Below, piece by piece: positions 29,885 to 39,634 of a stretch of 64,000 nucleotides of DNA. Below the pieces are notes generated by a model. It was given only the letters and a program-made list of their open reading frames with translations, was not told the DNA's origin and ran no database searches. The DNA comes from Vicinamibacteria bacterium (GTDB taxonomy: Bacteria > Acidobacteriota > Vicinamibacteria > Fen-336 > JAGNNV01): the NCBI GenBank assembly GCA_019694155.1, contig JAIBCN010000193.1:1-64000 (forward strand), in the 5' to 3' direction. The position numbers were made by a program, and so were the translations under genes. The stretch's first letter is position 1; each line of letters opens with the position of its first letter.

Positions 29885-30163
29885 CTAGACGAGCTGCGTG
29901 GGAACCGTCACCGGCTGCTTCGTGAAGTAGCGGTAGGCGATGTAGCTCAGGGCCGCGAGGCCGCCCACCACGATGATGGAACGGATCACGCGCATGAGGC
30001 TCACCAACCAGGCGATGCCGATCCCGAAGGCAGCCCACTGAACCCACCAGTGTCCGGGCGACGTCACCAGGTTGATCACGAAGAGCATGGCCAGAATCAT
30101 GGGCCCCGTTATCAGGAACTTGATGGCGCGAAACGTCTTGTAGCCGGGAATCATTGATCGCAT
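29885..30163 (-). CDS. Small two-TM membrane protein
   Basis: A 92-residue protein with hydrophobic segments at about 18-35 and 42-58, plus a weaker one at about 63-78. It ends with a short polar tail. No family was recognised. The ATG at 30163 could be replaced by the in-frame ATG three codons later (MIPGYKTFRAIKF). It lies between peroxiredoxin and the creatininase-family gene on the same strand; nothing in the context fixes its job. Confidence 0.65.
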   Translation of the reverse strand: MRSMIPGYKTFRAIKFLITGPMILAMLFVINLVTSPGHWWVQWAAFGIGIAWLVSLMRVIRSIIVVGGLAALSYIAYRYFTKQPVTVPTQLV

Positions 30164-30236
30164 GGAATCTCTCCTTACCGTTGCGAGAAATAACGGACCT
30201 GCCGGTCCAAAAGTTCGAACCCCGGGCTCAAGGGGT

Positions 30237-31088
30237 TCAGTTGGCCGGGTTTGCGCCCATCAGTTTCCGGATCTGCGCGACCGCGTAGTCCACCTTCATT
30301 TCGAAGAGCCGCTTTCCCAGTTCGGCCGAGGACTTCCGCCCATCGCCGCTGATCCCGTTGTTGATCCGCTTCACGTTCGGGTCCGGAGCCTGTCCCCGCG
30401 GGAGAACCGGGTCCCCCAGCGCGCTCGCCACCAGTTCCTTGCGCACCCAGCCCTTGTCCCCGCCCAGGTAGAGCATCTCGGAGGTGTCGGGGATACCCGC
30501 GTGCTGGCTTACCGGGTAGTTGTTGGCCTTGAGCCACTCGTCGAAGTCGGCGTTGGCCTTCGCGTACACCTCGTCGCAGTAGTAGACGTGCTTCCCTTCC
30601 GCCGCGTGCTTGAGGTCCAGCTTCTCCGCGACCGACTTGAGTTCGGCCTGGCCGCCGCCGTGGTCTCCCATGAGGATCACGGTCTTGAAGCCGCTGATGA
30701 GGAGCTGCTCCGCCACCTCCTCGTTGATCATGGCAAAGGCCGCCGTGGAGAGGCCGATGGTGCCCGGCAGTTCCGCGCTCGCGCGGTTCGGCGAGAAGGG
30801 CAGCACGGGCGCGGCGATGGCGTTGCCGAGCTTGAGGGCGATCGCCCGCACGGTGTCGCGCCCCATCAGGGTGTGGCCCCCGTTCACGTTCTGCGGCCCG
30901 CGCTGCTCGGTGCCGCCGTTGTAGACGAGGGCGGTGGTCTTTCCGCTTTCGATGGCCTTCTTCACTTCGGGCCAGGTCATCATCTCGAACTCGACGAGGG
31001 GCGCCTTGGCGGAAGGAGCGGGCTCTTTCTGAACGGCGGCGGCGGGTGTAGCCAGGGCCAGGGCGAGAATCAGGGGCAGGGTTTTCAA
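30237..31088 (-). CDS. Exported creatininase family protein
   Basis: A 283-residue protein with a signal peptide (PLILALALATPAAA) and a creatininase-type amidohydrolase fold. The metal site is recognisable as GGTEQRGP, GRDTV and ILMGDHGGGQAEL. The usual EQHGPH motif reads EQRGPQ here, so one His ligand is replaced by Arg, and a nearby GGHTLMGRD may compensate. The substrate is unknown; the family includes creatinine and formamide hydrolases. Export is unusual relative to the classical cytoplasmic enzyme. Confidence 0.85.
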   Translation of the reverse strand: MKTLPLILALALATPAAAVQKEPAPSAKAPLVEFEMMTWPEVKKAIESGKTTALVYNGGTEQRGPQNVNGGHTLMGRDTVRAIALKLGNAIAAPVLPFSPNRASAELPGTIGLSTAAFAMINEEVAEQLLISGFKTVILMGDHGGGQAELKSVAEKLDLKHAAEGKHVYYCDEVYAKANADFDEWLKANNYPVSQHAGIPDTSEMLYLGGDKGWVRKELVASALGDPVLPRGQAPDPNVKRINNGISGDGRKSSAELGKRLFEMKVDYAVAQIRKLMGANPAN

Positions 31089-31200
31089 GGCGCAACTCCA
31101 GGTGGGTTAGGTCGGGCCCGTCCGCCTCGACTGTGGGTCAGGGCCGAAGAATAGCCGGTCCTAAAGCAGGCAAAACGAGGCGGGCCGATAAACTGGGCCG

Positions 31201-32304
31201 ATGCGCGTTGTCATTGCCATGTCCGGAGGGGTCGACTCCTGCGTCGCGGCCGCCCTGCTCAAGCAGGAAGGTCACGACGTGGTGGGGATTTCGATGCAGC
31301 TCCACGACCAGACCGAGGGCCACGGCTCGTCCTTCGGGCGATGCTGCGCGCTCAACGATCTGCACGACGCGAAGCGGGCCGCCTCGCAGCTTGGGCTCCC
31401 GCATTACGTCCTGAATCTCGAGGACGCCTTCCGGAAGGGCGTGATCGAGCCCTTCGTCAGGGACTACGCGGAGGGCCGCACTCCCCTTCCTTGCGCGAAC
31501 TGCAACACCGACGTCAAGTTCGATTCTCTGCTCGCCCGCACGCGCGCCCTCGGAATCGAGCACGTGGCGACCGGCCACTACGCCCGCAAGGACCAGGATC
31601 CCAGGACCGGCCGCTTCCGGCTCCTTCGCGGAGCGGACCCCGACAAGGACCAGTCGTACTTCCTCTTCGGCCTCACCCAGGAACAGCTCGAAGCCGCCAT
31701 CTTCCCCGTCGGCCATCTTCACAAGTCCGAGGTGCGGCGGATCGCGAAGGGCCTCGACCTCGCGACCGCGGACAAGCCGGAGAGCCAGGAAATCTGCTTC
31801 GTCCCCGACGACAACTACGCGGGCTTCGTGGAGAAGAACCGCGACGGCGCGCCTCCCGCCGCGGGAGCGATCGTGAATCGCGCGGGCGCGCGGATCGGCG
31901 AGCATGCGGGCATCCACAAGTTCACGGTCGGCCAGCGCAAGGGCCTGGGCGTGGGATCGCCGGTCCCGCTCTATGTTCTCGGCATCGACGCCGCGACCCG
32001 GGAGGTCACCGTCGGCCCCGAGGAAGCGCTGCTGTCATCGACCGCGCGCGTCCGAGACGTCAACTGGCTTTCCATCGACGCGCCAAAGGCCCCCCTCCGC
32101 GCCACCGCGAAGATCCGCTACCGGGCGAAGGACGCCGCGGTGACCATCTCCCGAGACGCGGTTGGGCGGGGCGTCACCCTCGCCTTCGACGAACCGCAGC
32201 GGGCGATCACCCCCGGCCAGGCCGCGGTCTTCTATGACGGCGATGTCTGCCTCGGCGGCGGCTGGATCGAATCGAGCGCGCCCGCCCCCGCCCTCGCGCA
32301 TTGA
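31201..32304 (+). CDS. mnmA: tRNA-specific 2-thiouridylase
   Basis: Thiolates U34 of Lys, Glu and Gln tRNAs in the cytoplasm. The 367-residue length is standard. The PP-loop is [15 protein letters not shown] at residues 6-20, the first catalytic Cys is in PLPCANCN near residue 99, and the second is in [11 protein letters not shown] near residue 199. The ATG is 6 nt from a TAAACT box, so it is another candidate leaderless gene. It is followed closely by dusB, another tRNA modification gene. Confidence 0.97.
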   Translation: MRVVIAMSGGVDSCVAAALLKQEGHDVVGISMQLHDQTEGHGSSFGRCCALNDLHDAKRAASQLGLPHYVLNLEDAFRKGVIEPFVRDYAEGRTPLPCANCNTDVKFDSLLARTRALGIEHVATGHYARKDQDPRTGRFRLLRGADPDKDQSYFLFGLTQEQLEAAIFPVGHLHKSEVRRIAKGLDLATADKPESQEICFVPDDNYAGFVEKNRDGAPPAAGAIVNRAGARIGEHAGIHKFTVGQRKGLGVGSPVPLYVLGIDAATREVTVGPEEALLSSTARVRDVNWLSIDAPKAPLRATAKIRYRAKDAAVTISRDAVGRGVTLAFDEPQRAITPGQAAVFYDGDVCLGGGWIESSAPAPALAH

Positions 32305-32324
32305 ACCCCGCCTACATCTCACCC

Positions 32325-33482
32325 ATGAACCGCGAGGTTCCCCTCGCCCGCCCGGGGGAATTCGCGCCCCTCCGGATCGGCAACATCGCCGTCGAACCGC
32401 CCGTGGTCCTGGCGCCCATGGCGGGCGTCACCAATCCCCCGTTCCGGTCGATCTGCCGCGAGTTCGGCGCCGGGCTGTACGTGAGCGAGATGATCACGGC
32501 GCGGCCGCTCGTGGACGGCAATCCCAAGACCGAGCTTCTCGCGAGCTTCGCCCCCGATGAAGCCGTGCGCTCGCTTCAGCTCTACGGGGTCGATCCGCAC
32601 TACGTGGGCGAGGCGGTGCGCGTCCTGGTCAGCGAGGGCCGGGTCGACCACATCGACATGAACTTCGGCTGCCCCGTCCGGAAAGTGACCTCGAAGGGCG
32701 GCGGCGCGGCCCTGCCCCTGAAACCAAACCTGCTGCGCGGCATCGTAAGCGCGGCCGTGAGAAATGCTGGATCCACTCCCGTCACCATCAAGTTCCGCAA
32801 GGGCGTGAGCGACGACCTGCTCACCTTCCGGGAGACCGGCAGGATCGCGGAAGGCGAGGGGTGCGCCGCCATCGCTCTTCATGCCCGCACCGCGGCCCAG
32901 CTCTACGACGGCGAGGCCGACTGGTCGGCGATCTCCGAGCTCAAGGAGACGGTGAGGACCATCCCCGTCCTCGGCAACGGCGACATCTGGGAGGCCCACG
33001 ACGCTCTCCGCATGATGCGCCAGACCGGTTGCGACGGCGTCGTGGTGGGACGCGGCTGCCTGGGCCGCCCGTGGCTATTCCGCGACCTCGCCGATGTGTT
33101 CGCGGGACGCGAGCCCCAGGATCCGCCGAACTTCGGCGAGGTCTCTCTCACCATGATGAAGCACGCCAGGGGCCTCGCTTCCTTCATGGGCGAGCTCGCG
33201 GGAATGCGGGCCTTCCGGAAGCACTCGGCCTGGTACACCAAGTGCTTCCCCGGTTCCGCGCCGCTGCGCGATGCCCTGATGCGGGTCGAGTCCCTCGACC
33301 AGCTCGCCGAGACCATCGCCACCGTAGATCCCGAGACCCCGTTCCCGCCCGCGGGAGTGCGGGTGTCGCGCGGGAAGAGCGGCGGGACCCAGAGGGTGGC
33401 GCTGCCCGAGGGGTATCTCGATCACCTCGAGGACGCGACGCCGCCCGGCCCCGAGGCGGAAACCGCGGACTCGGGCGGGTGA
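32325..33482 (+). CDS. dusB: tRNA-dihydrouridine synthase (DusB family)
   Basis: FMN-dependent reductase that makes dihydrouridine in tRNA. Motifs are VVLAPMAGVTNPPFR, the catalytic Cys in NFGCPVRKVTSKGGGAAL, HARTAAQLYDGEADW and VLGNGDI. ATG at 32325 is preferred; a TTG at 32301 overlapping the mnmA stop is possible and would add eight residues. The C-terminus carries an extra tail of about 50 residues after the usual FRKH...W region. It forms an operon with mnmA. Confidence 0.94.
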   Translation: MNREVPLARPGEFAPLRIGNIAVEPPVVLAPMAGVTNPPFRSICREFGAGLYVSEMITARPLVDGNPKTELLASFAPDEAVRSLQLYGVDPHYVGEAVRVLVSEGRVDHIDMNFGCPVRKVTSKGGGAALPLKPNLLRGIVSAAVRNAGSTPVTIKFRKGVSDDLLTFRETGRIAEGEGCAAIALHARTAAQLYDGEADWSAISELKETVRTIPVLGNGDIWEAHDALRMMRQTGCDGVVVGRGCLGRPWLFRDLADVFAGREPQDPPNFGEVSLTMMKHARGLASFMGELAGMRAFRKHSAWYTKCFPGSAPLRDALMRVESLDQLAETIATVDPETPFPPAGVRVSRGKSGGTQRVALPEGYLDHLEDATPPGPEAETADSGG

Positions 33483-33516
33483 CGGTGCTGCCGTCGCCGT
33501 CATCGCCGGAGCCCAC

Positions 33517-34770
33517 ATGAAGCGGCGCCACGGAGCGATCCTCGCGGCTCTTGTCGTGTTCGCCGCATCCGCGGCCCGGGCCGACGACCGGTTCAGGTTC
33601 AACGTCGTGCTCGACGGGCGGGTTCTGACGACGCCCGCATCGACGAGCTTCCTCGACCAGAGCCTCGGCAAGACGCGCTACGGACACGAGCCCCGCGCGG
33701 TCGAGGTGAAGCTCGCCCAGGCCGCACTCCTGGGGCGCGCCGAACTCCGCCCCGACCTCACCCTTCGCGTCCACGCGAACATCGATGCCGAGCACGACTT
33801 CAAGCGGCGCGTCGATCTGATCGAGGGCGTGGTCCGCTACAACCCGGCGATCGGCGATGCGGCCTCGCTCGATATTCGCGCGGGCGTGTTCTTCCCCACG
33901 GTCTCCCTCGAAAACACCGACATGGCCTGGCTCTCGCCGTACACGACCACCTTTTCGGCGATCAACTCCTGGATCGGAGAAGAGGTGCGGTCGGTCGGCG
34001 TCGAAGGCGGGCCGTCGTTCCGCATCGGCGAGGCGCAGCTGCGTCTTTTCGGGGCCGCCACGCGAATGAACGACCCGAACGGCACACTTCTCGCCTGGCG
34101 CGGTTTCGCCCTCCACGACCGCGTGAGCGGCTTCTCCGACCGCCTTCCGCTGCCGGCGCTTCGCTCCTTCGACCGGCCCGACCTCTTCCCCGATCAACCG
34201 CAACACGTCCAGCCGATGCGCGAGGTCGACCAGAGATGGACGTGGTCGACCGGGCTTTCGCTGACGCACTCCCGATACAGGATCAAGGCGCTCTATCAGC
34301 CCCGGACCGCGAATCCAGGCGCATTCGACGGGCAGCAGTACGCCTGGCGCACCGGATACTGGGCGATAGGCGCCTCGCGCTCCTTCGGACCCGTCGAGTT
34401 CCTTGCCCAGGGCCTGGATGGCGAGACCCGCATGGGAATCGTCAGGGGCGGCGGCAATGCGGTCGCGGCGAAGTTCCAGGCCGCCTATCTCCTCGCCTCG
34501 TGGACCGACGGCGCGGAGGCGCGACACCGGTTGAGCGTCCGCTACGACGCCTTCCGCGTGCGCGACCGCGACGACTTCAAGGTCGAGGACGCCAACGATG
34601 AATCGGGCGCGGCCTGGACGTTCGCCTACGCGTTCATGCCCGCCGCCCGCCATCGCATCACCGCCGAACTCCTGCGGGTCGACAGCACCCGCGCCAACCG
34701 CCGCGACCTGGGCCTCGACCCGCGCGCCGTGGAGGTCCTGGGCACCTTGTCCTGGCGAGTGACCTTCTAG
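33517..34770 (+). CDS. Putative outer-membrane beta-barrel protein
   Basis: A 417-residue protein with a signal peptide (ILAALVVFAASAARA). It is built from alternating polar/aromatic strands (for example DLTLRVHANIDAEHDFKRRV and AARHRITAELLRVDST) and ends in a C-terminal Phe (TLSWRVTF), as outer-membrane barrels do. No named family was recognised. Porin or surface barrel is inferred only from these features. It lies 34 nt after dusB. Confidence 0.65.
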   Translation: MKRRHGAILAALVVFAASAARADDRFRFNVVLDGRVLTTPASTSFLDQSLGKTRYGHEPRAVEVKLAQAALLGRAELRPDLTLRVHANIDAEHDFKRRVDLIEGVVRYNPAIGDAASLDIRAGVFFPTVSLENTDMAWLSPYTTTFSAINSWIGEEVRSVGVEGGPSFRIGEAQLRLFGAATRMNDPNGTLLAWRGFALHDRVSGFSDRLPLPALRSFDRPDLFPDQPQHVQPMREVDQRWTWSTGLSLTHSRYRIKALYQPRTANPGAFDGQQYAWRTGYWAIGASRSFGPVEFLAQGLDGETRMGIVRGGGNAVAAKFQAAYLLASWTDGAEARHRLSVRYDAFRVRDRDDFKVEDANDESGAAWTFAYAFMPAARHRITAELLRVDSTRANRRDLGLDPRAVEVLGTLSWRVTF

Positions 34771-34823
34771 CGCCGCACGAACAGGAACTACGGTACGCTC
34801 TCCGCCAACCGAAGGAGCACAAC

Positions 34824-35717
34824 ATGGCGAAGAGAATCCCGAACAAACCCCTGAACGAGCGCGGCGTGGGCCGGCGTGACTTCGTAGCGCTTTCCGTAGC
34901 CGCGGGCGTCGCGGCGGCGACCACCCGCAAGGCCAGTGGACAGGAACTCGAAGTGGCCGAGAACGATGTCGAGATCAAGATGCCGGACGGCGTGTGCGAC
35001 GCCGCCTTCATCCGCCCGAAGTCGGGCGCTCATCCGGGCGTCCTCCTCTGGCCCGATGCCTTCGGCCTTCGCCCGGCCATGCGGGCCATGGCGCGGCGGC
35101 TCGCGGGGGCCGGCTATTCCGTCCTCGTTCCGAACCCCTTCTACCGCGTCTCCAAGGCGCCCTTCACGGACGCTTCCACCTTCAATTTCCAGAACCCGGA
35201 CGACATGGCGAAACTCCGCCCGTTGATGGGCTCGGTGAACACCCCAGGCAACCCGGAGAAGGACGCCGGGGCCTACATCGCCTTCCTCGATGGGCAGAAG
35301 GAAGTGGACAAGAAGAGGAAGATCGGCACTCAGGGCTATTGCATGGGCGGGCCCCTGGTGGTGCGCACGGCCGCCGCGTTCCCCGAGCGGATCGGCGCCG
35401 GCGCGTCGTTCCACGGCGGCGGCCTCGTCACCGACAAGCCTGACAGCCCCCACCTCCTCGCTCCGAAGATCAAGGCGCGGATGTACTTCGGCGTCGCGGG
35501 AAACGACGATCAGCGCCAGCCCGACGCCAAGGTCAAGCTCAAGGAGGCCTTCGAGGCCGCCAAAGTACCCGTGGAGGTGGAACTGTATTCCACCGCGCTC
35601 CACGGTTGGTGCATCACCGACATGCCCCTGCAGGGCAAGGACCCCATCTACAACAAGCCCGAAGCCGAGCGCGCCTGGGCGAAGCTCATGGCTCTTTACA
35701 AGGCGGGACTCGCCTAG
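34824..35717 (+). CDS. Tat-exported dienelactone hydrolase family protein
   Basis: An alpha/beta hydrolase of 297 residues. The N-terminal GRRDFVALSVAAGVAAATT is a Tat signal. The dienelactone hydrolase triad is visible as Cys in GYCMGG, Asp in GNDDQRQ and His in ALHGWC. The leader has GGAG before the ATG. Substrate is unknown; family members hydrolyse dienelactones and small esters. A TACGCT box further upstream may be the promoter. Confidence 0.9.
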   Translation: MAKRIPNKPLNERGVGRRDFVALSVAAGVAAATTRKASGQELEVAENDVEIKMPDGVCDAAFIRPKSGAHPGVLLWPDAFGLRPAMRAMARRLAGAGYSVLVPNPFYRVSKAPFTDASTFNFQNPDDMAKLRPLMGSVNTPGNPEKDAGAYIAFLDGQKEVDKKRKIGTQGYCMGGPLVVRTAAAFPERIGAGASFHGGGLVTDKPDSPHLLAPKIKARMYFGVAGNDDQRQPDAKVKLKEAFEAAKVPVEVELYSTALHGWCITDMPLQGKDPIYNKPEAERAWAKLMALYKAGLA

Positions 35718-35764
35718 ACAAGGGTCAAGGGGGCGCCTGAAGCGTCGGCATATCATTGCCGGCG

Positions 35765-36547
35765 ATGCCGCGCGTGATCCTGGGGTTTGAAGACGCCGAG
35801 GCGGTGGCGCAGCACGCGGCGCGGGAGTTCGTGCGGCGGGCCCGCGCGGCGATCGCCGCTTCCGGGATCTTCAGGGTGGCCCTCGCCGGCGGGTCCACGC
35901 CCCGACGCTCCTACGAGCTTCTCGCCCACCCGTCTCTCGCGAACCAGGTGGACTGGGAGGCGATCCACGTCTTCTTCGGTGATGAACGAGCTGTCCTCCC
36001 CGATCATCCCGATTCCAACTACCGCACCGCCTTCGAGACGCTCCTCTCGAGGGTGAAGATCCCCGACGCGCAGATCCACCGCATGCAGGGCGAGAGAGCC
36101 GATCTCGACACCGCGGCGACCGAGTACGAAGCGACGCTCGCCGAATCGTTCGACCTCACCGTCGAGTCCTCGCCGCCGCGCTTCGACCTCGTGATGCTCG
36201 GCATGGGCGATGACGGCCACACCGCTTCCCTGTTCCCGTCCACGGGCGCGCTCGAGGAAAGGCGGGCCTGGGTGGTCGCGAACGACGTCCCGCAGAAAGG
36301 CACGCGGCGGATCACTCTCACCATTCCCGTCCTGAACGCGGCGCGCTGCGTCATGTTCACGGTGGAGGGCCACGACAAGGCGGCGGCGCTGGCCGCGGTG
36401 CTCGAGGGCCCGCGCGATCCCCGCCTCTACCCATCGCAGCTCATCGCCCCGGAAGACGGCGACCTTCTCTGGCTCGTCGACCGCGCCGCCGCCCAGAGCC
36501 TCGCCATAAAGCCCCAAGATCCGTCACACTCGCGGAGCCTGTCATGA
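35765..36547 (+). CDS. pgl: 6-phosphogluconolactonase
   Basis: Hydrolyses 6-phosphogluconolactone, the second step of the oxidative pentose phosphate pathway. The 260-residue protein has FRVALAGGSTPRRSYELL, IHVFFGDERAVLPDHPDSNYR and LVMLGMGDDGHTASLFP, all diagnostic. ATG at 35765 follows a TATCAT box by 8 nt; a TTG three codons earlier is less likely. Its stop overlaps rpe (ATGA). The rest of the pathway lies on the opposite strand just beyond. Confidence 0.96.
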   Translation: MPRVILGFEDAEAVAQHAAREFVRRARAAIAASGIFRVALAGGSTPRRSYELLAHPSLANQVDWEAIHVFFGDERAVLPDHPDSNYRTAFETLLSRVKIPDAQIHRMQGERADLDTAATEYEATLAESFDLTVESSPPRFDLVMLGMGDDGHTASLFPSTGALEERRAWVVANDVPQKGTRRITLTIPVLNAARCVMFTVEGHDKAAALAAVLEGPRDPRLYPSQLIAPEDGDLLWLVDRAAAQSLAIKPQDPSHSRSLS

Positions 36548-37233
36548 CCCCCTCGATCAAACTCGCGCCCTCGATTCTGTCCGCGGATTTCGCGCGCCTG
36601 GGCGACGCCATCGCGGAAGCGGAAGCCGCGGGGGCCGATCGCGTGCACGTCGACGTGATGGACGGCCACTTCGTTCCCAACATCACCATCGGCCCTGTGG
36701 TGGTCCGCTCGCTGCGACGGGTGACGCGCCTGCCTCTCGAGTGCCATCTCATGATCGAGGATCCGGACACCTACGCCCCCGAATTCGCGGCGGCGGGCGC
36801 CGACACCATCACCGTCCATCCCGAGGGCGCGCGCCATCTGCACCGGACGATCCACCGCATCAAGGAGCTCGGCAAGCGCGTGGGAGTCGCCTTGAACCCG
36901 GCCACGTCGGAGACGCTCATCGAAGAGGTGCTCGCGGATGTCGACCTCGTCCTCGTGATGACCGTGAACCCCGGCTTCGGCGGGCAGAAGTTCATCGAGA
37001 GCACCCTGCCCAAGCTCCGGCGCATCCGCGAGCGGATCGACGCGGTGAACCCCGAGTGCGAGCTGGAGGTGGATGGCGGCATCGACGCGGTCACCGTGGA
37101 GAGCGTCGTCTCCGCGGGCGCGCGCGTCCTCGTCGCGGGATCGGCGGTGTTCGGCGCGAAGGACGGCGTCGCCGCAGCGTCGAAGCGGATCCTCGACGCC
37201 GCGAATCACGCTCTCACTCATCCCTATCGGTGA
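36544..37233 (+). CDS. rpe: Ribulose-phosphate 3-epimerase
   Basis: Interconverts ribulose-5-phosphate and xylulose-5-phosphate in the cytoplasm. The 229-residue TIM barrel shows APSILSADFARLGD, VHVDVMDGHFVPNITIGP, VMTVNPGFGGQKFI and ELEVDGGID. It is translationally coupled to pgl by ATGA overlap and converges on the ppgK-zwf operon, with an RNA candidate between them. Confidence 0.97.
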   Translation: MTPSIKLAPSILSADFARLGDAIAEAEAAGADRVHVDVMDGHFVPNITIGPVVVRSLRRVTRLPLECHLMIEDPDTYAPEFAAAGADTITVHPEGARHLHRTIHRIKELGKRVGVALNPATSETLIEEVLADVDLVLVMTVNPGFGGQKFIESTLPKLRRIRERIDAVNPECELEVDGGIDAVTVESVVSAGARVLVAGSAVFGAKDGVAAASKRILDAANHALTHPYR

Positions 37234-37270
37234 GGGAGGATCTCTTCAGAAAATTAGCCGGAAAAAACTC

Positions 37271-37300
37271 TTGACAGGAGGACCGGAGAAGCGCACATTA
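37271..37300 (+). promoter_or_regulatory. Promoter of the structured RNA candidate
   Basis: TTGACA (37271-37276), an 18-nt spacer and ACATTA (37295-37300), preceded by an AT-rich stretch (37245-37269) that stands out in this GC-rich window and could act as an UP element. No coding start with a plausible product follows on this strand. Confidence 0.6.
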
Positions 37301-37305
37301 ATGGC

Positions 37306-37572
37306 GCCGGTTGCGTGGAGTTCCTGAGGCGCAGCCGATGTAGCAAGGTCGCAAGAAACCTCAAACCATACGGAGGCGCTCACAGCGATACACCGCATGT
37401 CCAACGAGGCTCCACCTCAGCTGTCTGGCCCCTTGGCCGCCGCACGCGAGCCGAGGGGTGACCGGCCGTAACCAAGACCGTCTTCATAGACGGCCGGGAT
37501 CTACCAACTGATCCCACCCGGGCCTGGCCTGTTCGCGTCCCCGCTTCGTCGGGGCCGACGCCAGGCCCTTTT
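37306..37572 (+). ncRNA. Candidate structured non-coding RNA
   Basis: The region between rpe and ppgK has no plausible gene but has its own promoter and a terminator. Predicted pairings are GGTTGCG (37309-37315) with CGTAACC (37467-37473), closing a domain of about 165 nt. Inside it, CTGAGG (37324-37329) can pair with CCTCAG (37415-37420), and the hairpin CCCCTTGGC/GCCGAGGGG spans 37429-37458. Beyond the closing helix are CCGTCT/AGACGG (37478-37493) and GGGATC/GATCCC (37496-37515). It does not match tmRNA, RNase P or SRP RNA motifs. The closed domain has the size and general shape of a 6S RNA, but that is only a guess. Confidence 0.5.
37520..37572 (+). terminator. Rho-independent terminator
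   Basis: A perfect 9-bp stem GGGCCTGGC (37520-37528) / GCCAGGCCC (37560-37568) contains an inner CCCCG/CGGGG hairpin and is followed by TTTT (37569-37572). It ends the RNA candidate. The stem may also slow transcription arriving from ppgK on the other strand. Confidence 0.7.
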
Positions 37573-37604
37573 CATTGCGCCCCTGCCGCGCTCGCGCTCT
37601 GGGC

Positions 37605-38252
37605 CTACTCCCAGAGCCGCTGCCCGCCCTTGAAGGCGTTCGCGTTGTCTCCCCGGCGGCAGCCGGGCGGCAGCTCCTTCAGGAGCTTCGTCTGTCCGCC
37701 TCCCAGAACCACGTAGTCCGCGACCATCGCGGCCTTGAGGAGAGCGACGACGGTGGCCACGTTCCGGCGCCACTTCTTCTTGCCCGACTTCTCGTAGCCG
37801 CGCAGGCCGACGTAGTCCTCGTACTCGCCACGGCGATAGGGCAGGTGCGCGAGTTCGAGCGGCGCCACCTTGCCTCCCGTGACGAGCGCGGAGCCAAGCC
37901 CGGTGCCGAGGCCGAGGAACAGCATGGTGCCGCCCTCGTAGCTGCCAAGCGCCTGCATGGCCGCGTCGTTGATGATCTTCACCGGCTTTCCGAGCGCCTT
38001 CTGGAAGTTGAAGCCCACCCAGCCCTTCCCGAGATTACGGGGCTCGTGGGCGATCTTCCCTCCCACCACCGCGGCGGGGAATCCGATCGACACCCCGTCG
38101 TAGGGCTTGTCCGCCATCACCCTCTTCACCGCGGCCACGAGGTCGCGGGGCGTGAAGTCCGCGCCCGAGGGGACCTTCGTGGGGGTGATCTCGCCGGTCA
38201 GCAGGAGCTTGAGATTCGTCCCGCCCACGTCCAGCACCAGTATCTTCATCAT
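37605..38252 (-). CDS. ppgK: ROK family polyphosphate glucokinase-like protein
   Basis: Sugar kinase of 215 residues that makes glucose-6-phosphate, probably from polyphosphate. The N-terminal phosphate loop is [16 protein letters not shown], followed by [28 protein letters not shown] and [17 protein letters not shown]. The end, [19 protein letters not shown], is that of the short PPGK-like family. ATG at 38252 overlaps the zwf stop (ATGA). It feeds directly into zwf and pgi. The phosphate donor is inferred from family membership only. Confidence 0.87.
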   Translation of the reverse strand: MMKILVLDVGGTNLKLLLTGEITPTKVPSGADFTPRDLVAAVKRVMADKPYDGVSIGFPAAVVGGKIAHEPRNLGKGWVGFNFQKALGKPVKIINDAAMQALGSYEGGTMLFLGLGTGLGSALVTGGKVAPLELAHLPYRRGEYEDYVGLRGYEKSGKKKWRRNVATVVALLKAAMVADYVVLGGGQTKLLKELPPGCRRGDNANAFKGGQRLWE

Positions 38253-39634
38253 TGCGGCGTGTGCCAGCCTCCCACGTCAGACACGAGACGGTCGGCCTGG
38301 GGCGGGCCCCAGGAACCCGGCTCGTATTCCCAGAGGTCGCTCGGCCCGTGGATCACCGGATCGACGATCCGCCACGCGGCCTCCACGGTGTCGTAACGGG
38401 CGAAGAGAGTGGGGTCGCCCTCCATGGCGTCGCCGAGGAGGCGTTCGTACGCGTCCATCTCGTCGCCGGTGTTCTGCTGGACCACCGCGAGTTCGACGGG
38501 CCGCCCGGCCATGCCGTCTCCCGCCCGCTTGGCGCGCGCGCCGATCGCGATCTGGACGTCGGGGCCGAGGCGGAAGCGCACGTAGTTGCCCTGCGAGAAC
38601 GCGGGCTCGTGGAAGACCACCTGGGGCGGGGTCTTGAGTTCGACCACCACCTCCGTCACCGTCTTGTGCAGCGCCTTGCCCCCCCGCACGAAGAAGGGCA
38701 CGCCGGCCCAGCGCCAGGAGTCGATCCACAGCTTGAGCGCGGCGTAGGTGCCGATGTACGAGTCCTTGGCCACGCCGGGCTCATCGCGATATCCGCGGAA
38801 CTGGCCGCGCACCATGTGGGCGGTGTCGAGAGAGCGGACGGTGCGGAGCACCTTCGCCTGCTCATCGCGGATGGCGTCGGGGCTCGCGGAGGAGGGCGGC
38901 TCCATGGCGAGGAAGCCGACCACCTGCAGGAGGTGATTCTGGATGACGTCGCGGATGATGCCGGTCTCTTCGTAGAACTTGCCGCGCCCGCTCACGCCGA
39001 AGCTCTCGGCCATGGTGATCTGCACGCTCTCCACGTAGTTGCGGTTCCAGATCGGTTCGAGGAAGGAGTTGCCGAACCGGAAGTAGAGGATGTTCTGCAC
39101 CGCCTCCTTGCCGAGGTAGTGATCTATCCGGAAGATCGACGATTCGTCGAAGGCGGCGTGCACCACCTCGTTCAGGGCGCGCGCCGATTCGAGGTCGCGC
39201 CCGAAGGGCTTCTCCACCACCACCCGCCCGTTCTTCGCGCAGCTCGAGTCGGCGAGGCGCTGGATGACGGTCGGGAAGAGGCTCGGGGGAATCGCGAGGT
39301 AGTGAGTGGGCCGGGTGGCGCCCTCGGCGTCGAGCAGGGCCTTGAGCGTGTTGAAGGTTTCGGGCGCGTTGTAGTCGCCGTCCACGTACCGGAGCTTCCC
39401 GGCGAGGACCTTGAAGGCCTCCTCGTTGAGGCCGCCGTACGTGCTGACGCTGTTCTTCGCGCGCTCGATGAGCTGCTCGGCGTTCCAGCCGGACTTCGCC
39501 ACCCCGATGACGGGGAAGGTGAGCTGGCCGCGCCTCGCCATGGCCTGAAGGGCGGGGAAGATCTTCTTGTAGGCGAGGTCTCCCGTAGCGCCGAAGAAGA
39601 CGAGGGCGTCGGAGGGCGGGGCCTTGGGAGTCAT
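38249..39634 (-). CDS. zwf: Glucose-6-phosphate 1-dehydrogenase
   Basis: NADP-dependent entry enzyme of the oxidative pentose phosphate pathway, 461 residues. The coenzyme motif is [17 protein letters not shown], the active-site signature is [15 protein letters not shown] with the catalytic His, and [11 protein letters not shown] is conserved. It overlaps gnd upstream and ppgK downstream by ATGA junctions, so the three are translationally coupled. Confidence 0.97.
   Translation of the reverse strand: MTPKAPPSDALVFFGATGDLAYKKIFPALQAMARRGQLTFPVIGVAKSGWNAEQLIERAKNSVSTYGGLNEEAFKVLAGKLRYVDGDYNAPETFNTLKALLDAEGATRPTHYLAIPPSLFPTVIQRLADSSCAKNGRVVVEKPFGRDLESARALNEVVHAAFDESSIFRIDHYLGKEAVQNILYFRFGNSFLEPIWNRNYVESVQITMAESFGVSGRGKFYEETGIIRDVIQNHLLQVVGFLAMEPPSSASPDAIRDEQAKVLRTVRSLDTAHMVRGQFRGYRDEPGVAKDSYIGTYAALKLWIDSWRWAGVPFFVRGGKALHKTVTEVVVELKTPPQVVFHEPAFSQGNYVRFRLGPDVQIAIGARAKRAGDGMAGRPVELAVVQQNTGDEMDAYERLLGDAMEGDPTLFARYDTVEAAWRIVDPVIHGPSDLWEYEPGSWGPPQADRLVSDVGGWHTPQ

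Noticed and set aside
37306..37473. Assignment of the RNA candidate as tmRNA, RNase P RNA or SRP RNA
   Set aside because: None of the conserved sequence elements of these RNAs could be found; 6S remains only a size-and-shape possibility.
37501..37773. Short minus-strand frame across the RNA terminator
   Set aside because: Overlaps ppgK in another frame, low-complexity sequence and crosses the terminator stem.
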